64,000 bases of DNA from Amycolatopsis cihanbeyliensis. Lineage in GTDB: Bacteria > Actinomycetota > Actinomycetes > Mycobacteriales > Pseudonocardiaceae. The notes below the pieces were generated by a model. It worked only from the letters and a program-made list of their open reading frames with translations. It did no database searches and had not been told where the DNA came from. The DNA lies in NCBI RefSeq assembly GCF_006715045.1, contig NZ_VFML01000001.1:4060501-4124500 (forward strand). Direction: 5' to 3'. Positions 23,426 through 32,430 of the stretch are shown piece after piece. The position numbers and the translations under genes were made by a program. The first letter of the stretch is position 1, and every line of letters starts with the position of its first letter.

Positions 23426-26170
23426 ATGCGCGCGCGGCTTGGAGTACTCCTCGGGACCATCGCACTGGCCACCGGCCTGCTGGCGCCACCGGCCGCGCCC
23501 GCCGCCCCGCAGCGGCCACCGGTCGAGGACTTCTGCGGCGACCAGTGCTCGGATATCCTGCCGCCGGGGCAGAACGGCAACGCCACCCTCGCCGACATCC
23601 TGCTGCACCAGGTGTTCGGCAGCCGGCCCGCGCATGCCGACGACCAGCTCGGGCCGTACGCCGCGCTTGCCGACGGCTACCCGGGGCTGACCACCGAGAC
23701 CATCAACGAGTTCTTCAACGACGCCTCCTTCGGGGTGCCCGACGATCAGGTGGTCAGCACCATCCGGCCGCGTTCCGACGTCACGATCGTCCGGGACAAG
23801 GCCACCGGCGTGCCGCATATCCACGGAACCACCCGCTCGGGCACCGAGTTCGGTGCCGGCTACGCGGCCGCGCAGGACCGGCTGTGGCTGATGGACATCA
23901 TGCGCAGGGTCGGCCGGGGTGAGCTGACACCGTTCGCCGGCGGCGCCGAGGGTAACCGCGCGCTGGAACAGCAGTTCTTCGCCGCCTCCCCGTACACCGA
24001 GGCCGAGCTGCGGCAGCAGATCGACCAGGTCGCCGAGTCCGGACCGCTCGGCAGGCGTGGCCTCGCCGACGCGAAATCCTATGTGGACGGAATCAACGCC
24101 TACATCGAGGACGCGCACGGTGGCAGGTACTTCCCCGGCGAGTACGTGCTGACCGGGCACGTGGACGCGATCACCAACGCCGGGGAGATCGCGCCGTTCC
24201 GGCTGACCGACCTGGTGGTGCTCGCCTCGGTGGTGGGCGCCCAGTTCGGTGGCGGTGGCGGCGGCGAGGTGCGGGCCGCGATCGCCAAGCTGGCGATCCA
24301 GGAACGGTACGGGCTCGCCGAGGGGGAGCGGGTCTGGCGCGGCCTGCGCGCCGAGGACGACCCGGAAACGGTGCGCACCCTGCACGAGGGCCAGAGCTTC
24401 CCGTACGGCAAGGCCCCGGAGCACCCTCGGGGCGTCGCCATGCCCGAGCCGGGTTCGGTGACGCCGCAGCAACTCGTGTTCGACCGCACCGGTTCCGCCG
24501 GCTCGCAGCAGAACGTCGCGGTGCGGCCGGTGGACACGCACGGCATGTCCAACGCGCTGGTGGTGTCCGGGGAGCAGACCGAGAGCGGCAACCCGGTGGC
24601 GGTGTTCGGCCCGCAGACCGGGTACTTCGCGCCGCAACTGCTGATGTTGCAGGAACTGCAGGGGCCCGGGATCAGCGCCCGCGGAGCGTCCTTCGCCGGG
24701 CTGAGCTTCTACGTGCTGCTCGGTCGCGGGCAGGACTACGCCTGGAGCGCGACCACCTCGGCGCAGGACATCACCGACACCTACGCGGTGGAACTGTGCG
24801 AACCGGACGGTTCCGCGCCCACCAGGGAGTCGAACTTCTACACCTTCCGCGGCGAGTGCCTGCCGATGGAGGTGGTGGAGCGGAAGAACGCATGGGAGCC
24901 GACCGTGGCGGACTCGACCCCGGCCGGGTCGTACACCCTGCGCGCCTTCCGGACCGAGTACGGGCCGGTGACTCACCGCGCGATGGTGGACGGCAGGCCG
25001 GTGGCCTACGCGGCGTTGCGTTCCACCTACTTCCACGAGGTGGAGTCCCTGCTCGGGTTCCAGCAGTTCAACGACCCCGGCGCGATCCGCTCCGCCGAGG
25101 ACTTCCAGCGCGCGGCCGACCTGGTGAACTACACCTTCAACTGGTTCTATGTGGACGCGGAGGACACCGCGTACTACAACTCGGGCGCCAACCCGCAACG
25201 TAACTCTACAGTGGACCCCAGTCTACCGGTCCTCGGCAACGCGGGGTTCGACTGGCAGGGCTGGAATCCGGACGGCAACACCGCCGAGTACACCCCCTTC
25301 GCCGAGCACCCGAACTCGATCAACCAGGACTACTACATAAGCTGGAACAACGCGCAGGCCAAGGACTACGCCGCCGCGGGCTACGGCAAGTCCTCGGTGC
25401 ACCGCGGTGACCTGCTGGACACCAGGGTCCGCGCGCTTGTCACCGGCGGGGCGGGTGTCACCAGGGCGAACCTCACCCAGGCGATGGCCGAGGCCGGGCT
25501 GGCCGACCTGCGCGCGGAGCGGGTGCTGCCGGTGCTGCTACGCGTGCTGGACACCGCTCCGGTGCGGGATCCCGCCGCCGCGGCGGCGATCGAGAAGCTG
25601 CGTGCCTGGCTGGCCGATGGCGGGCTGCGGGCGGAGACCGAACCGGGCGGCCGGGCCTACCGGCACGCCGAGGCGATCAAGATCATGGACGCCTGGTGGC
25701 CGCTGCTGGTGCGGGCGCAGTTCGAACCGGCGATGGGTCCCGCGGCCTTCACGGCGATGACCAGGGTGCTGCAGATCAACGAGTCGCCGTCCGGGTTCCA
25801 GAACGCCGAGCCCGGCCAGCGGGTCGGTCAGCCGCACCAGGGCTCCGCCTACCAGCGCGGCTGGTGGGGGTACGTGCACAAGGACCTGCGCTCGCTGCTC
25901 GGCGAGCGGGTGCGTGGCCCGCTCGGTGACCGGTTCTGCGGCGGTGGGGATCTCGCCCGCTGCCACCAGGCGCTGGTGGACACGGTGACGCGGGCGGCGG
26001 CGCAGCCGATCGCGGAGGTCTACCCGGGGGACAGTACATGCGACGCCGGGGACCAGTGGTGCGCCGACTCGATCGTGCACCGCGCGCTCGGCGGCATCAC
26101 CCAGGACCCGATCAGCACCCAGAACCGGCCCACGTTCCAGCAGGTCGTGGAGTTCCCCCGGAAACGCTGA
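23426..26170 (+). CDS. Secreted penicillin-acylase-family N-terminal nucleophile hydrolase
   Basis: A 914-residue precursor starting at ATG 23426 behind GAGAGGAG. Residues 1-30 are a Sec signal peptide ending in PAAPAAPQ. The alpha region has HIHGTTRSGTEFGAGYAAAQ and DRLWLMDIMRRVGRGELTPF, typical of the family. The processing site and catalytic serine are in HGMSNALVVSG: S375 would become the first residue of the beta chain, followed by the N-A-x-V-V-S-G family pattern. Homologues cleave beta-lactam side chains, acyl-homoserine lactones or echinocandin/lipid amides, and the acyl preference cannot be read here. It is a single transcription unit. The role may be quorum quenching or antibiotic/lipopeptide turnover. 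Confidence 0.92.
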   Translation: MRARLGVLLGTIALATGLLAPPAAPAAPQRPPVEDFCGDQCSDILPPGQNGNATLADILLHQVFGSRPAHADDQLGPYAALADGYPGLTTETINEFFNDASFGVPDDQVVSTIRPRSDVTIVRDKATGVPHIHGTTRSGTEFGAGYAAAQDRLWLMDIMRRVGRGELTPFAGGAEGNRALEQQFFAASPYTEAELRQQIDQVAESGPLGRRGLADAKSYVDGINAYIEDAHGGRYFPGEYVLTGHVDAITNAGEIAPFRLTDLVVLASVVGAQFGGGGGGEVRAAIAKLAIQERYGLAEGERVWRGLRAEDDPETVRTLHEGQSFPYGKAPEHPRGVAMPEPGSVTPQQLVFDRTGSAGSQQNVAVRPVDTHGMSNALVVSGEQTESGNPVAVFGPQTGYFAPQLLMLQELQGPGISARGASFAGLSFYVLLGRGQDYAWSATTSAQDITDTYAVELCEPDGSAPTRESNFYTFRGECLPMEVVERKNAWEPTVADSTPAGSYTLRAFRTEYGPVTHRAMVDGRPVAYAALRSTYFHEVESLLGFQQFNDPGAIRSAEDFQRAADLVNYTFNWFYVDAEDTAYYNSGANPQRNSTVDPSLPVLGNAGFDWQGWNPDGNTAEYTPFAEHPNSINQDYYISWNNAQAKDYAAAGYGKSSVHRGDLLDTRVRALVTGGAGVTRANLTQAMAEAGLADLRAERVLPVLLRVLDTAPVRDPAAAAAIEKLRAWLADGGLRAETEPGGRAYRHAEAIKIMDAWWPLLVRAQFEPAMGPAAFTAMTRVLQINESPSGFQNAEPGQRVGQPHQGSAYQRGWWGYVHKDLRSLLGERVRGPLGDRFCGGGDLARCHQALVDTVTRAAAQPIAEVYPGDSTCDAGDQWCADSIVHRALGGITQDPISTQNRPTFQQVVEFPRKR

Positions 26171-26358
26171 CCAGCGCTTGTTCCTCAACGCGTGACACGA
26201 TCGGCTCGGCCGGGCTCGGACTCCGCGACGAGCGTCATGGTCACAGGTGGGTTGCCCAGCCACCCCGCTCGTGGGCTCCGCCACGCGCGTTCTCCACTCA
26301 TCTCGGGCAGCTGACTCCAGTTCGGGAACAGGCTCAGGGGGCGTGGCAGGCTGGGCGG

Positions 26359-27438
26359 ATGAGCACCGCCGACTGGTCACCCCGTACCCGGGCGATCACC
26401 GCGGGCCGCCCGGCAGGCCCGGACGCCCCGATGAACGTGCCGATCGCGCCGGCCAGCGCGCTGGGACTCGGCTACGCCCGGGAGCACGGCACCGAGACCT
26501 GGGCGGCCTTCGAGGACGCGATCGGTCAGCTCGAGGGCGGCACGGCCGTGGCCTACGCCTCCGGGATGGCCGCGATCTCCGCGGTGTTCGACCTGTTGCC
26601 AGCCGGGGCCGAGGTGGCCGTACCCGGTTACAGCTACGTGGGTACCCGCGACCTGCTCGACTACGCCGAACGTACCGGCCGGCTGCGCGGCAGGCGGATC
26701 GGACCGACCGACACCGCGGGCTGGGTCGCGGCGGCCGCCGAGGCCGACCTGCTGCTGCTGGAGTCGCCGACCAATCCCACGCTGGACCCGATGGACATCG
26801 CGGCCGTGGCCGAGGCGGCACGGGCGCATGGCGCGCGGGTGGTCGTGGACAACACCTTCGCCACCCCGCTCGGCCGGCAGCCGCTCGCGCTGGGCGCCGA
26901 CCTGGTGCTGCACAGCGCGACCAAACTGATCGGCGGGCACAGCGACCTGCTGCTGGGGCTCGTGGTGAGCGGGGACGAGGAGCTCGCCGGCGCGCTGCGG
27001 GAGGCGCGGACCAGGGCCGGCGCGACCCCGGGTGTGCTGGAGACCTGGCTGGCCCTGCGCGGCTTGCGTACCCTGCCGGTGCGGCTGGCCGCGGCCTCCG
27101 AGACGGCCGCGCTGCTGGCCGAGCGGCTGGCCGCGCATCCGGCCGTGTGGAACGTGCGCCACCCGCCCGGCACCATGATCGCCTTCGAACTGGCGGACGC
27201 CGCGGCCGCGGACGCCTGCTGCGCGGCGCTGTCCCTGATCCAGCACGCCACCAGTCTCGGCGGGGTGGACAGCAGCATGGAACGGCGCGCGGCGCGGCCC
27301 GCGGATAGTCACGTCCCTGCCGGGATGCTCCGGTTCAGCGTCGGACTCGAAGATCCCGAGGACCTCTGGCGGGACCTCGAGTCCGCGCTGGACGAAGTGG
27401 ACGGTGCGCGGAACACGGGAAGTGTTGCCCGATCGTGA
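26359..27438 (+). CDS. Cys/Met-metabolism PLP enzyme (cystathionine lyase/synthase-like)
   Basis: A 359-residue fold-type I PLP enzyme starting at ATG 26359. LEGGTAVAYASGMAAISAVF is the cofactor phosphate loop. LLLLESPTNPTLDPMDIAAV and VVVDNTFATPLGRQPLALGA hold the aspartate that contacts the pyridine nitrogen. VLHSATKLIGGHSDLLLGLV carries the Schiff-base lysine (SATK). It is slightly shorter than standard cystathionine gamma-lyases (about 380-400), with a compact C-terminus. The N-terminus LSSLVHGG-type signature is reduced (RAITAGRPAGPDAPMNVPIA). Exact substrate is uncertain: cystathionine, methionine or an O-acylated homoserine are candidates. Confidence 0.87.
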   Translation: MSTADWSPRTRAITAGRPAGPDAPMNVPIAPASALGLGYAREHGTETWAAFEDAIGQLEGGTAVAYASGMAAISAVFDLLPAGAEVAVPGYSYVGTRDLLDYAERTGRLRGRRIGPTDTAGWVAAAAEADLLLLESPTNPTLDPMDIAAVAEAARAHGARVVVDNTFATPLGRQPLALGADLVLHSATKLIGGHSDLLLGLVVSGDEELAGALREARTRAGATPGVLETWLALRGLRTLPVRLAAASETAALLAERLAAHPAVWNVRHPPGTMIAFELADAAAADACCAALSLIQHATSLGGVDSSMERRAARPADSHVPAGMLRFSVGLEDPEDLWRDLESALDEVDGARNTGSVARS

Positions 27439-27792
27439 TCGTCGCTCGGGCACGGGCGTCGCTCGTGGCTGGACGGAACACAGTGGACGATCGGCGATCC
27501 GCCCGGCGCCGTGCGCCGAGTCACGGGCTCCCTCGACAAGGGACGATTGCGTTCCGCGTCCGCCGATCTGACGCTTCGCGACTGTTTAAACAGTGAATTA
27601 CTAGTCCTTTTGGGCTAGAGCGAGTGCAACTGGGGTGTGTTGGGGTGCCGATTACCGCCCTGTGTAGGCTCCAACCTCGCTGGCCCGGGTGACCTTCACC
27701 CAGAACGGTGGCTCTTTCTCTACCTAGGTCTCTGCGGGTAGCAGCACCGCGCGGCTCTTGGGATCGCAGTACGGCACTCGAAAAGGAGACCC
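27439..27792. other. 354-bp intergenic region upstream of the thioester-protein gene
   Basis: No gene is seen. The middle is less GC-rich than its surroundings and contains a perfect palindrome and a hairpin (27581-27618, listed separately). It probably holds the promoter and a long leader of the surface-protein gene at 27793, whose start is preceded by AAAAGGAG. Confidence 0.5.
27581..27618. promoter_or_regulatory. Palindrome and hairpin upstream of the thioester-protein gene
   Basis: ACTGTTTAAACAGT (27581-27594) is a perfect 14-bp palindrome. A short hairpin with a TTTT loop follows (CTAGTCC...GGGCTAG, 27601-27618). Together they stand out in AT content. They may be an operator or the end of a leader element controlling the surface protein, about 175 bp upstream of its start. 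Confidence 0.45.
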
Positions 27793-29001
27793 ATGCCAAG
27801 AACGTCAACGATCGTGCGTGCCGGTGCCGCCCTCGCCGGCGCTTCGATCGCCATGATGCTGGCGGCACCCGCCGCCGGCGCGACCGAGGAGGCCCGGGGA
27901 CGCGTCGACCGTGACGCGGACCAGAAGGGCTACGAGATCAACCTGGCCGGTCACGACAGGTCGTTGCATACCGCGAACTACAAGATCGACCTGCGGGGCG
28001 GTGAGTCCCTGCGGGTGTACTGCGTCGAGATCGGCACCTCGATCAAGGAAGACCAGGACATGGTCGAGCGTCCGTGGAACGACTTCCCCGACTCGGAAAC
28101 GGACTTCCACGCCAACCGCGACAAGATCAACTGGGTGCTGCACCACGGCTACCCGTTCAAGGACCTCGAGACGATCGAGCAGGACCTCGAGGGAACCGCC
28201 GAGTTCAACGACGGCCTGAGCAAGCGTGAGGCCATCACGGCCACCCAGGCCGCGGTCTGGCACTACAGTGACGGCGTCGACCTCGACAAGGAGAGCCCGC
28301 TGGCCGGGGCACCCGATCCGGTGGCCGCGGACGTGCTGGCGCTGTACGGCTACCTGACGAACAAGAACAACAACACGGGCATCAGCGAGCCGGATCCGGC
28401 ACTGGAGCTCACCCCGGCCGACGCCACCGGCAAGGCAGGCGAGCGGATCGGGCCGTTCACCGTTTCCACCAGCGGCGAGATCCAGAAGCTCGTTGCTGAC
28501 GGGCTGCCGGAGGGTGCGACCCTCACCGACGCGGACGGCAAGGAACTGACCGCCGCCGACATCACCGACGGCACCGAGATTTTCGTGCACGTGCCGGAGG
28601 ACGCCGAGGAGGGCAAGGGCAGCTTCGGCCTGAAGGCCAGCGCCGCGGTGAACACCGGCCGCCTGTTCGTCGGCGAGAACTACGACAAGGTGAAGGCGCA
28701 GTCGCTGATCGTCGCGACCTCGGACAAGCTCAAGCTGTCCGACGAGGCGATGGTGCGCTGGTCCGCCGCGGGCGAGACCCCGCCGACCACGGAGACCAGC
28801 ACGACCACCGCGCCGAGCACGACCACGGAGGCAGCGCCCTCCACCACCGAGACCCCGGTGGCCCCGCAGTCCAACGAGGGCCCGCTGGCACAGACCGGTT
28901 TCTCCGCGATGACCCCGCTGGTGATCGGCCTCGTGCTGCTCGGTGGCGGCGCCGTGACGCTGCTCATCCTGCGCCGTCGCAAGGGAACGGCCAGCTCCTA
29001 A
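27793..29001 (+). CDS. Sortase-anchored thioester-domain (TQxA) surface protein
   Basis: A 402-residue wall-anchored protein. Residues 1-30 are a Sec signal peptide. The thioester domain has C77 in VYCVEIGTSI and Q152 in ITATQAAVWHYSDG, the pair that forms an internal Cys-Gln thioester in this family. A beta-rich domain follows (residues about 195-325), then a Thr/Pro/Glu-rich stalk (ETSTTTAPSTTTEAAPSTTE). The sorting signal LAQTG (365-369) precedes a membrane helix and RRRK tail, the LAxTG form used by class E sortases. Such domains attach covalently to host or surface amines. RBS AAAAGGAG precedes ATG 27793. It overlaps the convergent patatin gene by 4 bp. Confidence 0.92.
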   Translation: MPRTSTIVRAGAALAGASIAMMLAAPAAGATEEARGRVDRDADQKGYEINLAGHDRSLHTANYKIDLRGGESLRVYCVEIGTSIKEDQDMVERPWNDFPDSETDFHANRDKINWVLHHGYPFKDLETIEQDLEGTAEFNDGLSKREAITATQAAVWHYSDGVDLDKESPLAGAPDPVAADVLALYGYLTNKNNNTGISEPDPALELTPADATGKAGERIGPFTVSTSGEIQKLVADGLPEGATLTDADGKELTAADITDGTEIFVHVPEDAEEGKGSFGLKASAAVNTGRLFVGENYDKVKAQSLIVATSDKLKLSDEAMVRWSAAGETPPTTETSTTTAPSTTTEAAPSTTETPVAPQSNEGPLAQTGFSAMTPLVIGLVLLGGGAVTLLILRRRKGTASS

Positions 29002-30074
29002 CCGACCCCGGACTCCGGGTACGGGAAGGCTGAGGGGGATGCGGCGCCGGGTACTACCCAGCGCCGCATCCCCGCGTCACAGGCCGCGTAACCCCAGTTG
29101 ACCAGTCGTTGCTGCATCGGATCCGGCATGCGGTGCAGCCGGGTCGGCACCTCCGCCAGCCGCAGCGTCCGCCGCGCGGGAGCCGGCAAGGTGTCGTCCA
29201 GCCCGAACTCGCCGATATCGGTGTAGGTCCCCCAGTACGCCCCGCCGAACTCGCCGTCCCGGTAGGACTCGCGGAGCTGGCCGGTGCGCAGGCTGCGCAC
29301 CTGATTGTCCACGACGTCCATGGCGCGCAGCAGGTGCCGCGGCCAGTCGGCCGGAACCTTGACCAGCTCCTCCATCCGCATCCCACCGTCGCTGACCAGC
29401 ACCGTGGCGCATCGCTCGGTGACCGGCTCCAGGCCGAGGTTGTCGTAGACCCCGCCGTCGGAGAGCACCACCTTGCGCGGGCGCTCGCTGTCGCCGTCGC
29501 CGGGGATGTCCCATTCCCGTACCCGCAGGCGCGCGGGGGAGAGGAACGGCGGGAAGGCCGAGGAGGCGGCGACCGCGTTGGCAAGGGGGATCGCCGGTTC
29601 CAGTACCCCGCCCACCTTCGTGTCACCCATCCGTTCCCTTGAGAACCGCCACAGCGCGCCGTTCTGCAGGTTCGTCGCGGTGAACACGAACCGCGGCGTT
29701 GCCGGAAGGTCACGCAGCAGCCGGTCGCCGTACAGCCTGCGGCGCAACGAGGTCGCCACCTCCTCGCCGACGCTGCGACCCGGCTTGAGCAGGCCGCGCA
29801 GCGTGGCCCAGACATCCACGTTCACCCGCGCCAGTGCGCGCAGCGGCCGCACCACGAGTTCGGTGAGGTTCCCGGCGACCCCCCGGTCGAACTCCAGCTC
29901 GGGCCAGGCATGCGCGAGCGTTCCGGCGGCGATGGCACCGCTGGACACGCTGGAGATCAGCGACAGCCTCGGCAGGTAGCCGAGCTCGTTCAGCCGCCAC
30001 AGCACCCCGGTGTGGAACAGCATGGCGCGGTAGCCGCCGCCGGAGAGGCACAGACCGATCCCGTCGCGCTGCAT
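28998..30074 (-). CDS. Patatin-like phospholipase
   Basis: A 358-residue patatin-fold lipolytic enzyme. GIGLCLSGGGYRAMLFHTGV gives the G-G-G-x-R oxyanion loop (about residues 12-16). The nucleophile serine is S44 in SSVSSGAIAAG, where the first glycine of G-x-S-x-G is replaced by serine. The catalytic aspartate is in VVLSDGGVYDNLGLEP (D-G-G). It has no signal peptide. These enzymes hydrolyse acyl chains of phospholipids and act in membrane turnover, and sometimes as toxins or defence effectors. It is convergent with the surface-protein gene and is not obviously in an operon. Confidence 0.92.
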   Translation of the reverse strand: MQRDGIGLCLSGGGYRAMLFHTGVLWRLNELGYLPRLSLISSVSSGAIAAGTLAHAWPELEFDRGVAGNLTELVVRPLRALARVNVDVWATLRGLLKPGRSVGEEVATSLRRRLYGDRLLRDLPATPRFVFTATNLQNGALWRFSRERMGDTKVGGVLEPAIPLANAVAASSAFPPFLSPARLRVREWDIPGDGDSERPRKVVLSDGGVYDNLGLEPVTERCATVLVSDGGMRMEELVKVPADWPRHLLRAMDVVDNQVRSLRTGQLRESYRDGEFGGAYWGTYTDIGEFGLDDTLPAPARRTLRLAEVPTRLHRMPDPMQQRLVNWGYAACDAGMRRWVVPGAASPSAFPYPESGVG

Positions 30075-30165
30075 GAGCCCAGATTAGTGGCTTCTCGTCA
30101 CCGTTCGATCACTACATGTAGGGCTCACTGAAAGCCCAATGGCGGCCTGTGCCGCATGCCGACCA

Positions 30166-30813
30166 TCAGGGCGACCGGTGCCGCCCAGCCTTGCCGCCGG
30201 GCAGCTTGAGGATGGTCCGGACGTTCGGTGGCGGGTCCGCCTTGTCGGTGACCACAGAATGCAGGATGCCGTTGTAGATCAGGTCCCACATGGCCTGGTT
30301 CTTCTGTACGTCGTTGAGGGCGACCTGGACGTTCTGTCCAGACGCGTTACGCATGCGCAGCATAGTCTTGGCCCCGGCCGCGCCGATCTTGATCTCGGTC
30401 AGCTCGTAGAGGTCCACCCACGCGGTCCGGTGCTGGAACCAGGTAGCCCCTGCGGCCAGCCAGTCCTTGGAAGCCTGCCGGTAGACGATTCCGGCGAAGA
30501 ACAGCATCAAGGGCAGGGTCAGGTACCAGGTTCGTACGAGCCAGCTCACATCCCAGTTGATGAGCGAGAGCAGGACCACTGCCAGGCCGATCAACATGGC
30601 CGCCAACTGTAAAGAGTAGCCCAAAGTGTGCTGACGCCATTCCAGTACCGGTCCCTGGTTCGCCGGTATGGGTGGATGTTTGCGGGGCCGCCGATCGGTA
30701 GGGGTCGATTCGTCTCCGCCGAAGCTGCGTGGCGCGGTGGGCGGTCGTGGCTCGCCAGTATCCGGATCGGGTTGCGGAGGAAGCCATGGCTGTGCCGCTG
30801 GTGTCTCGGTCAT
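30166..30813 (-). CDS. Membrane protein of the WXG100 cluster
   Basis: A 215-residue protein starting at ATG 30813. A long proline-rich cytoplasmic N-terminus (PWLPPQPDPDTGEPRPPTAP) precedes two transmembrane helices (LQLAAMLIGLAVVLLSLINW and TWYLTLPLMLFFAGIVY). A soluble C-terminal part with a PH-like strand pattern follows (YELTEIKIGAAGAKTMLRMR, then VQVALNDVQKNQAMWDLIYN). It starts 2 bp after the WXG100-like gene ends and is the last gene of that unit. The family is not recognised. Its place suggests a role with the secreted or membrane-inserted WXG proteins. Confidence 0.8.
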   Translation of the reverse strand: MTETPAAQPWLPPQPDPDTGEPRPPTAPRSFGGDESTPTDRRPRKHPPIPANQGPVLEWRQHTLGYSLQLAAMLIGLAVVLLSLINWDVSWLVRTWYLTLPLMLFFAGIVYRQASKDWLAAGATWFQHRTAWVDLYELTEIKIGAAGAKTMLRMRNASGQNVQVALNDVQKNQAMWDLIYNGILHSVVTDKADPPPNVRTILKLPGGKAGRHRSP

Positions 30814-30815
30814 GG

Positions 30816-32141
30816 TCAGAACAGGTTCCCAGCCCAGCGGCCGAACTCGCCTGCCCGGTCGCCGACCCAACCCGCGGCGTCGCCCGCTGCCTCACCGACG
30901 TCCTCGGCCTTGCGTCCGATCCAGGCCATGGCATTCGGGTCGACTTGATCCGCCGCGTGGTCGATCGACCATTCGTTGATCTCCGGCCAGTGGTTCACGA
31001 CCTCGCCGACACCGAAGGCGACGGCGGCGCCGACCCCGACGGCGACGAGTGTGGCTGGTCCGCCGGCGAGGCTGAGCGATGCCGCAGTGGCAAGCGCGGC
31101 TTCGGTGGCGAGCGAGCCGACAACCGCTCCGCCGAGATTGGCGCCCGCTGACTTCGCCCACTCATCGGCGTCCTTGCCCCAGCTTTCGATCGCCGTCTGG
31201 CCCCCGGCCAGCACGATACCGACAACGGGAACCTTGGAGCCGAGCTTCGCCAAGGCTCCCGAGCTGTCATCGACGGAGTTGACCAGGTTTCGCGCCAACA
31301 GGTCGCCGAGCTTGGTGTCCTTGACACCGACGGCGAGGTTGGTGTTGGCGCGGGCCACTCTCGCGGCGTCATCGGCCGAGTTCTCGAAGACGCCCGCCGC
31401 GCGGGTGGCGGCGGCCCGGTGCCAGGGGTCGTCGACCTCGGAGAGGATCTTGGCGTAGGTGGCGGCCTGGGCATAGCGGGTCTGGGCGGTCAGGTTCCAC
31501 TTGCCCGCCTGCTGGATGGCGGAGCCGACCGTGCCGGTGGCAGCTCCGGCGAGCTGCCACCACTTCTGCTTGCTGGCGTCGTTCAGCACGGTCTGCCAGG
31601 TGCTCATCCTCTGACCGAGGGTGTCGTGGGCGGCCTTCTCGATCCCGCGGGCCTCGCTGGCGATGGTCTGCGCCTCCCGGTAGGCGGCCAGCTTGCGCTG
31701 GTAGTCGGCCTGCGCCGCGGCCGCGTCCGGGTGGTCCGCGGTCAGCATGCCGGGAACCGGCGGCCCGGTGAAGTCGGCGGGGTAGACGGCGTTATGTGGT
31801 TCCTCGATGACATCCCCGTTGACGGTCAGGCCCGCGCCGGTGGCGATGCCTCGCGCGTGCTCGAGCCTGGCCCGGACGGTGGCGATGTCGTCGGCGAAGT
31901 CACCCAGGGCGCGGCCGGCGTCCCCGGTGCTCGCGGCGATGTCGTCGGCGCCCTTGCCCGCCGAGGCCATGTTGCCCCGGAACGCCTCGCTGGCCGTGCC
32001 GGTCCACATCGCCTCGGACTCCCCGCGGGCCCGGTGGAAGTTCGTCGCCACGGCCTCGACGCCGGTGTCCAGCGCGGCCAGCTTCGTCGCAGTCTCCCGG
32101 CAGGATGCCTCCTGCGCCGCCACTCGCAGGTCGACGCCCAT
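30816..32141 (-). CDS. WXG100-like protein with hydrophobic glycine/alanine-rich C-terminus
   Basis: A 441-residue protein starting at ATG 32141. The first about 100 residues form the two-helix hairpin of the ESX/WXG100 family, with the turn at W46-T-G48 (EAMWTGTASEAF). The middle is helical (YQRKLAAYREAQTIASEARG). The C-terminal third contains Ala/Gly-rich hydrophobic stretches (VVGSLATEAALATAASLSLA, then VAVGVGAAVAFGVGEVVNHW) able to enter membranes. It ends in amphipathic helices. Size and order fit type VII secretion substrates or LXG/polymorphic-toxin-like proteins, but no known toxin domain is seen. It follows a small WXG-like gene by 1 bp, the usual partner arrangement. Confidence 0.82.
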   Translation of the reverse strand: MGVDLRVAAQEASCRETATKLAALDTGVEAVATNFHRARGESEAMWTGTASEAFRGNMASAGKGADDIAASTGDAGRALGDFADDIATVRARLEHARGIATGAGLTVNGDVIEEPHNAVYPADFTGPPVPGMLTADHPDAAAAQADYQRKLAAYREAQTIASEARGIEKAAHDTLGQRMSTWQTVLNDASKQKWWQLAGAATGTVGSAIQQAGKWNLTAQTRYAQAATYAKILSEVDDPWHRAAATRAAGVFENSADDAARVARANTNLAVGVKDTKLGDLLARNLVNSVDDSSGALAKLGSKVPVVGIVLAGGQTAIESWGKDADEWAKSAGANLGGAVVGSLATEAALATAASLSLAGGPATLVAVGVGAAVAFGVGEVVNHWPEINEWSIDHAADQVDPNAMAWIGRKAEDVGEAAGDAAGWVGDRAGEFGRWAGNLF

Positions 32142-32142
32142 G

Positions 32143-32430
32143 TCAGCCGATCTCCCTGCACGGTACCGCCAGCTCGGCACCGGCGGCCTGGTCGGCGGCG
32201 TCGTAGGAGTTCTGCGCAGCCTGGGCGTCGTCGGCCGAGTCGGCCGCGGCCATGGTCACCTTGCCGACCACCCCGCTGAGCACGACCAGGGCGCTGGCGA
32301 CGATGCCGGTGGAGTCGCCCGCGTTCGGGATCGTCGGCGCGTCGGTGGCCAGGTCCGACAGGTTCCGTGCACCCTCGGCCAGCGGTCTTGCGAGCCGGTT
32401 CAGGTCGTCGACCTGGAATCCCTCAGCCAT
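32143..32430 (-). CDS. Small WXG100/ESX-like partner protein
   Basis: A 95-residue mainly helical protein (FQVDDLNRLARPLAEGARNL to ADSADDAQAAQNSYDAADQA) with a central hydrophobic segment (GIVASALVVLSGVVGKVTMA). Size, helical pattern and position directly before a larger WXG protein match the small partners of type VII secretion substrates. A clear W-x-G is missing, which is common among partners. Its ATG overlaps the end of the SAV_915-like gene by 8 bp, and its TGA is 1 bp before the next start. Confidence 0.72.
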   Translation of the reverse strand: MAEGFQVDDLNRLARPLAEGARNLSDLATDAPTIPNAGDSTGIVASALVVLSGVVGKVTMAAADSADDAQAAQNSYDAADQAAGAELAVPCREIG

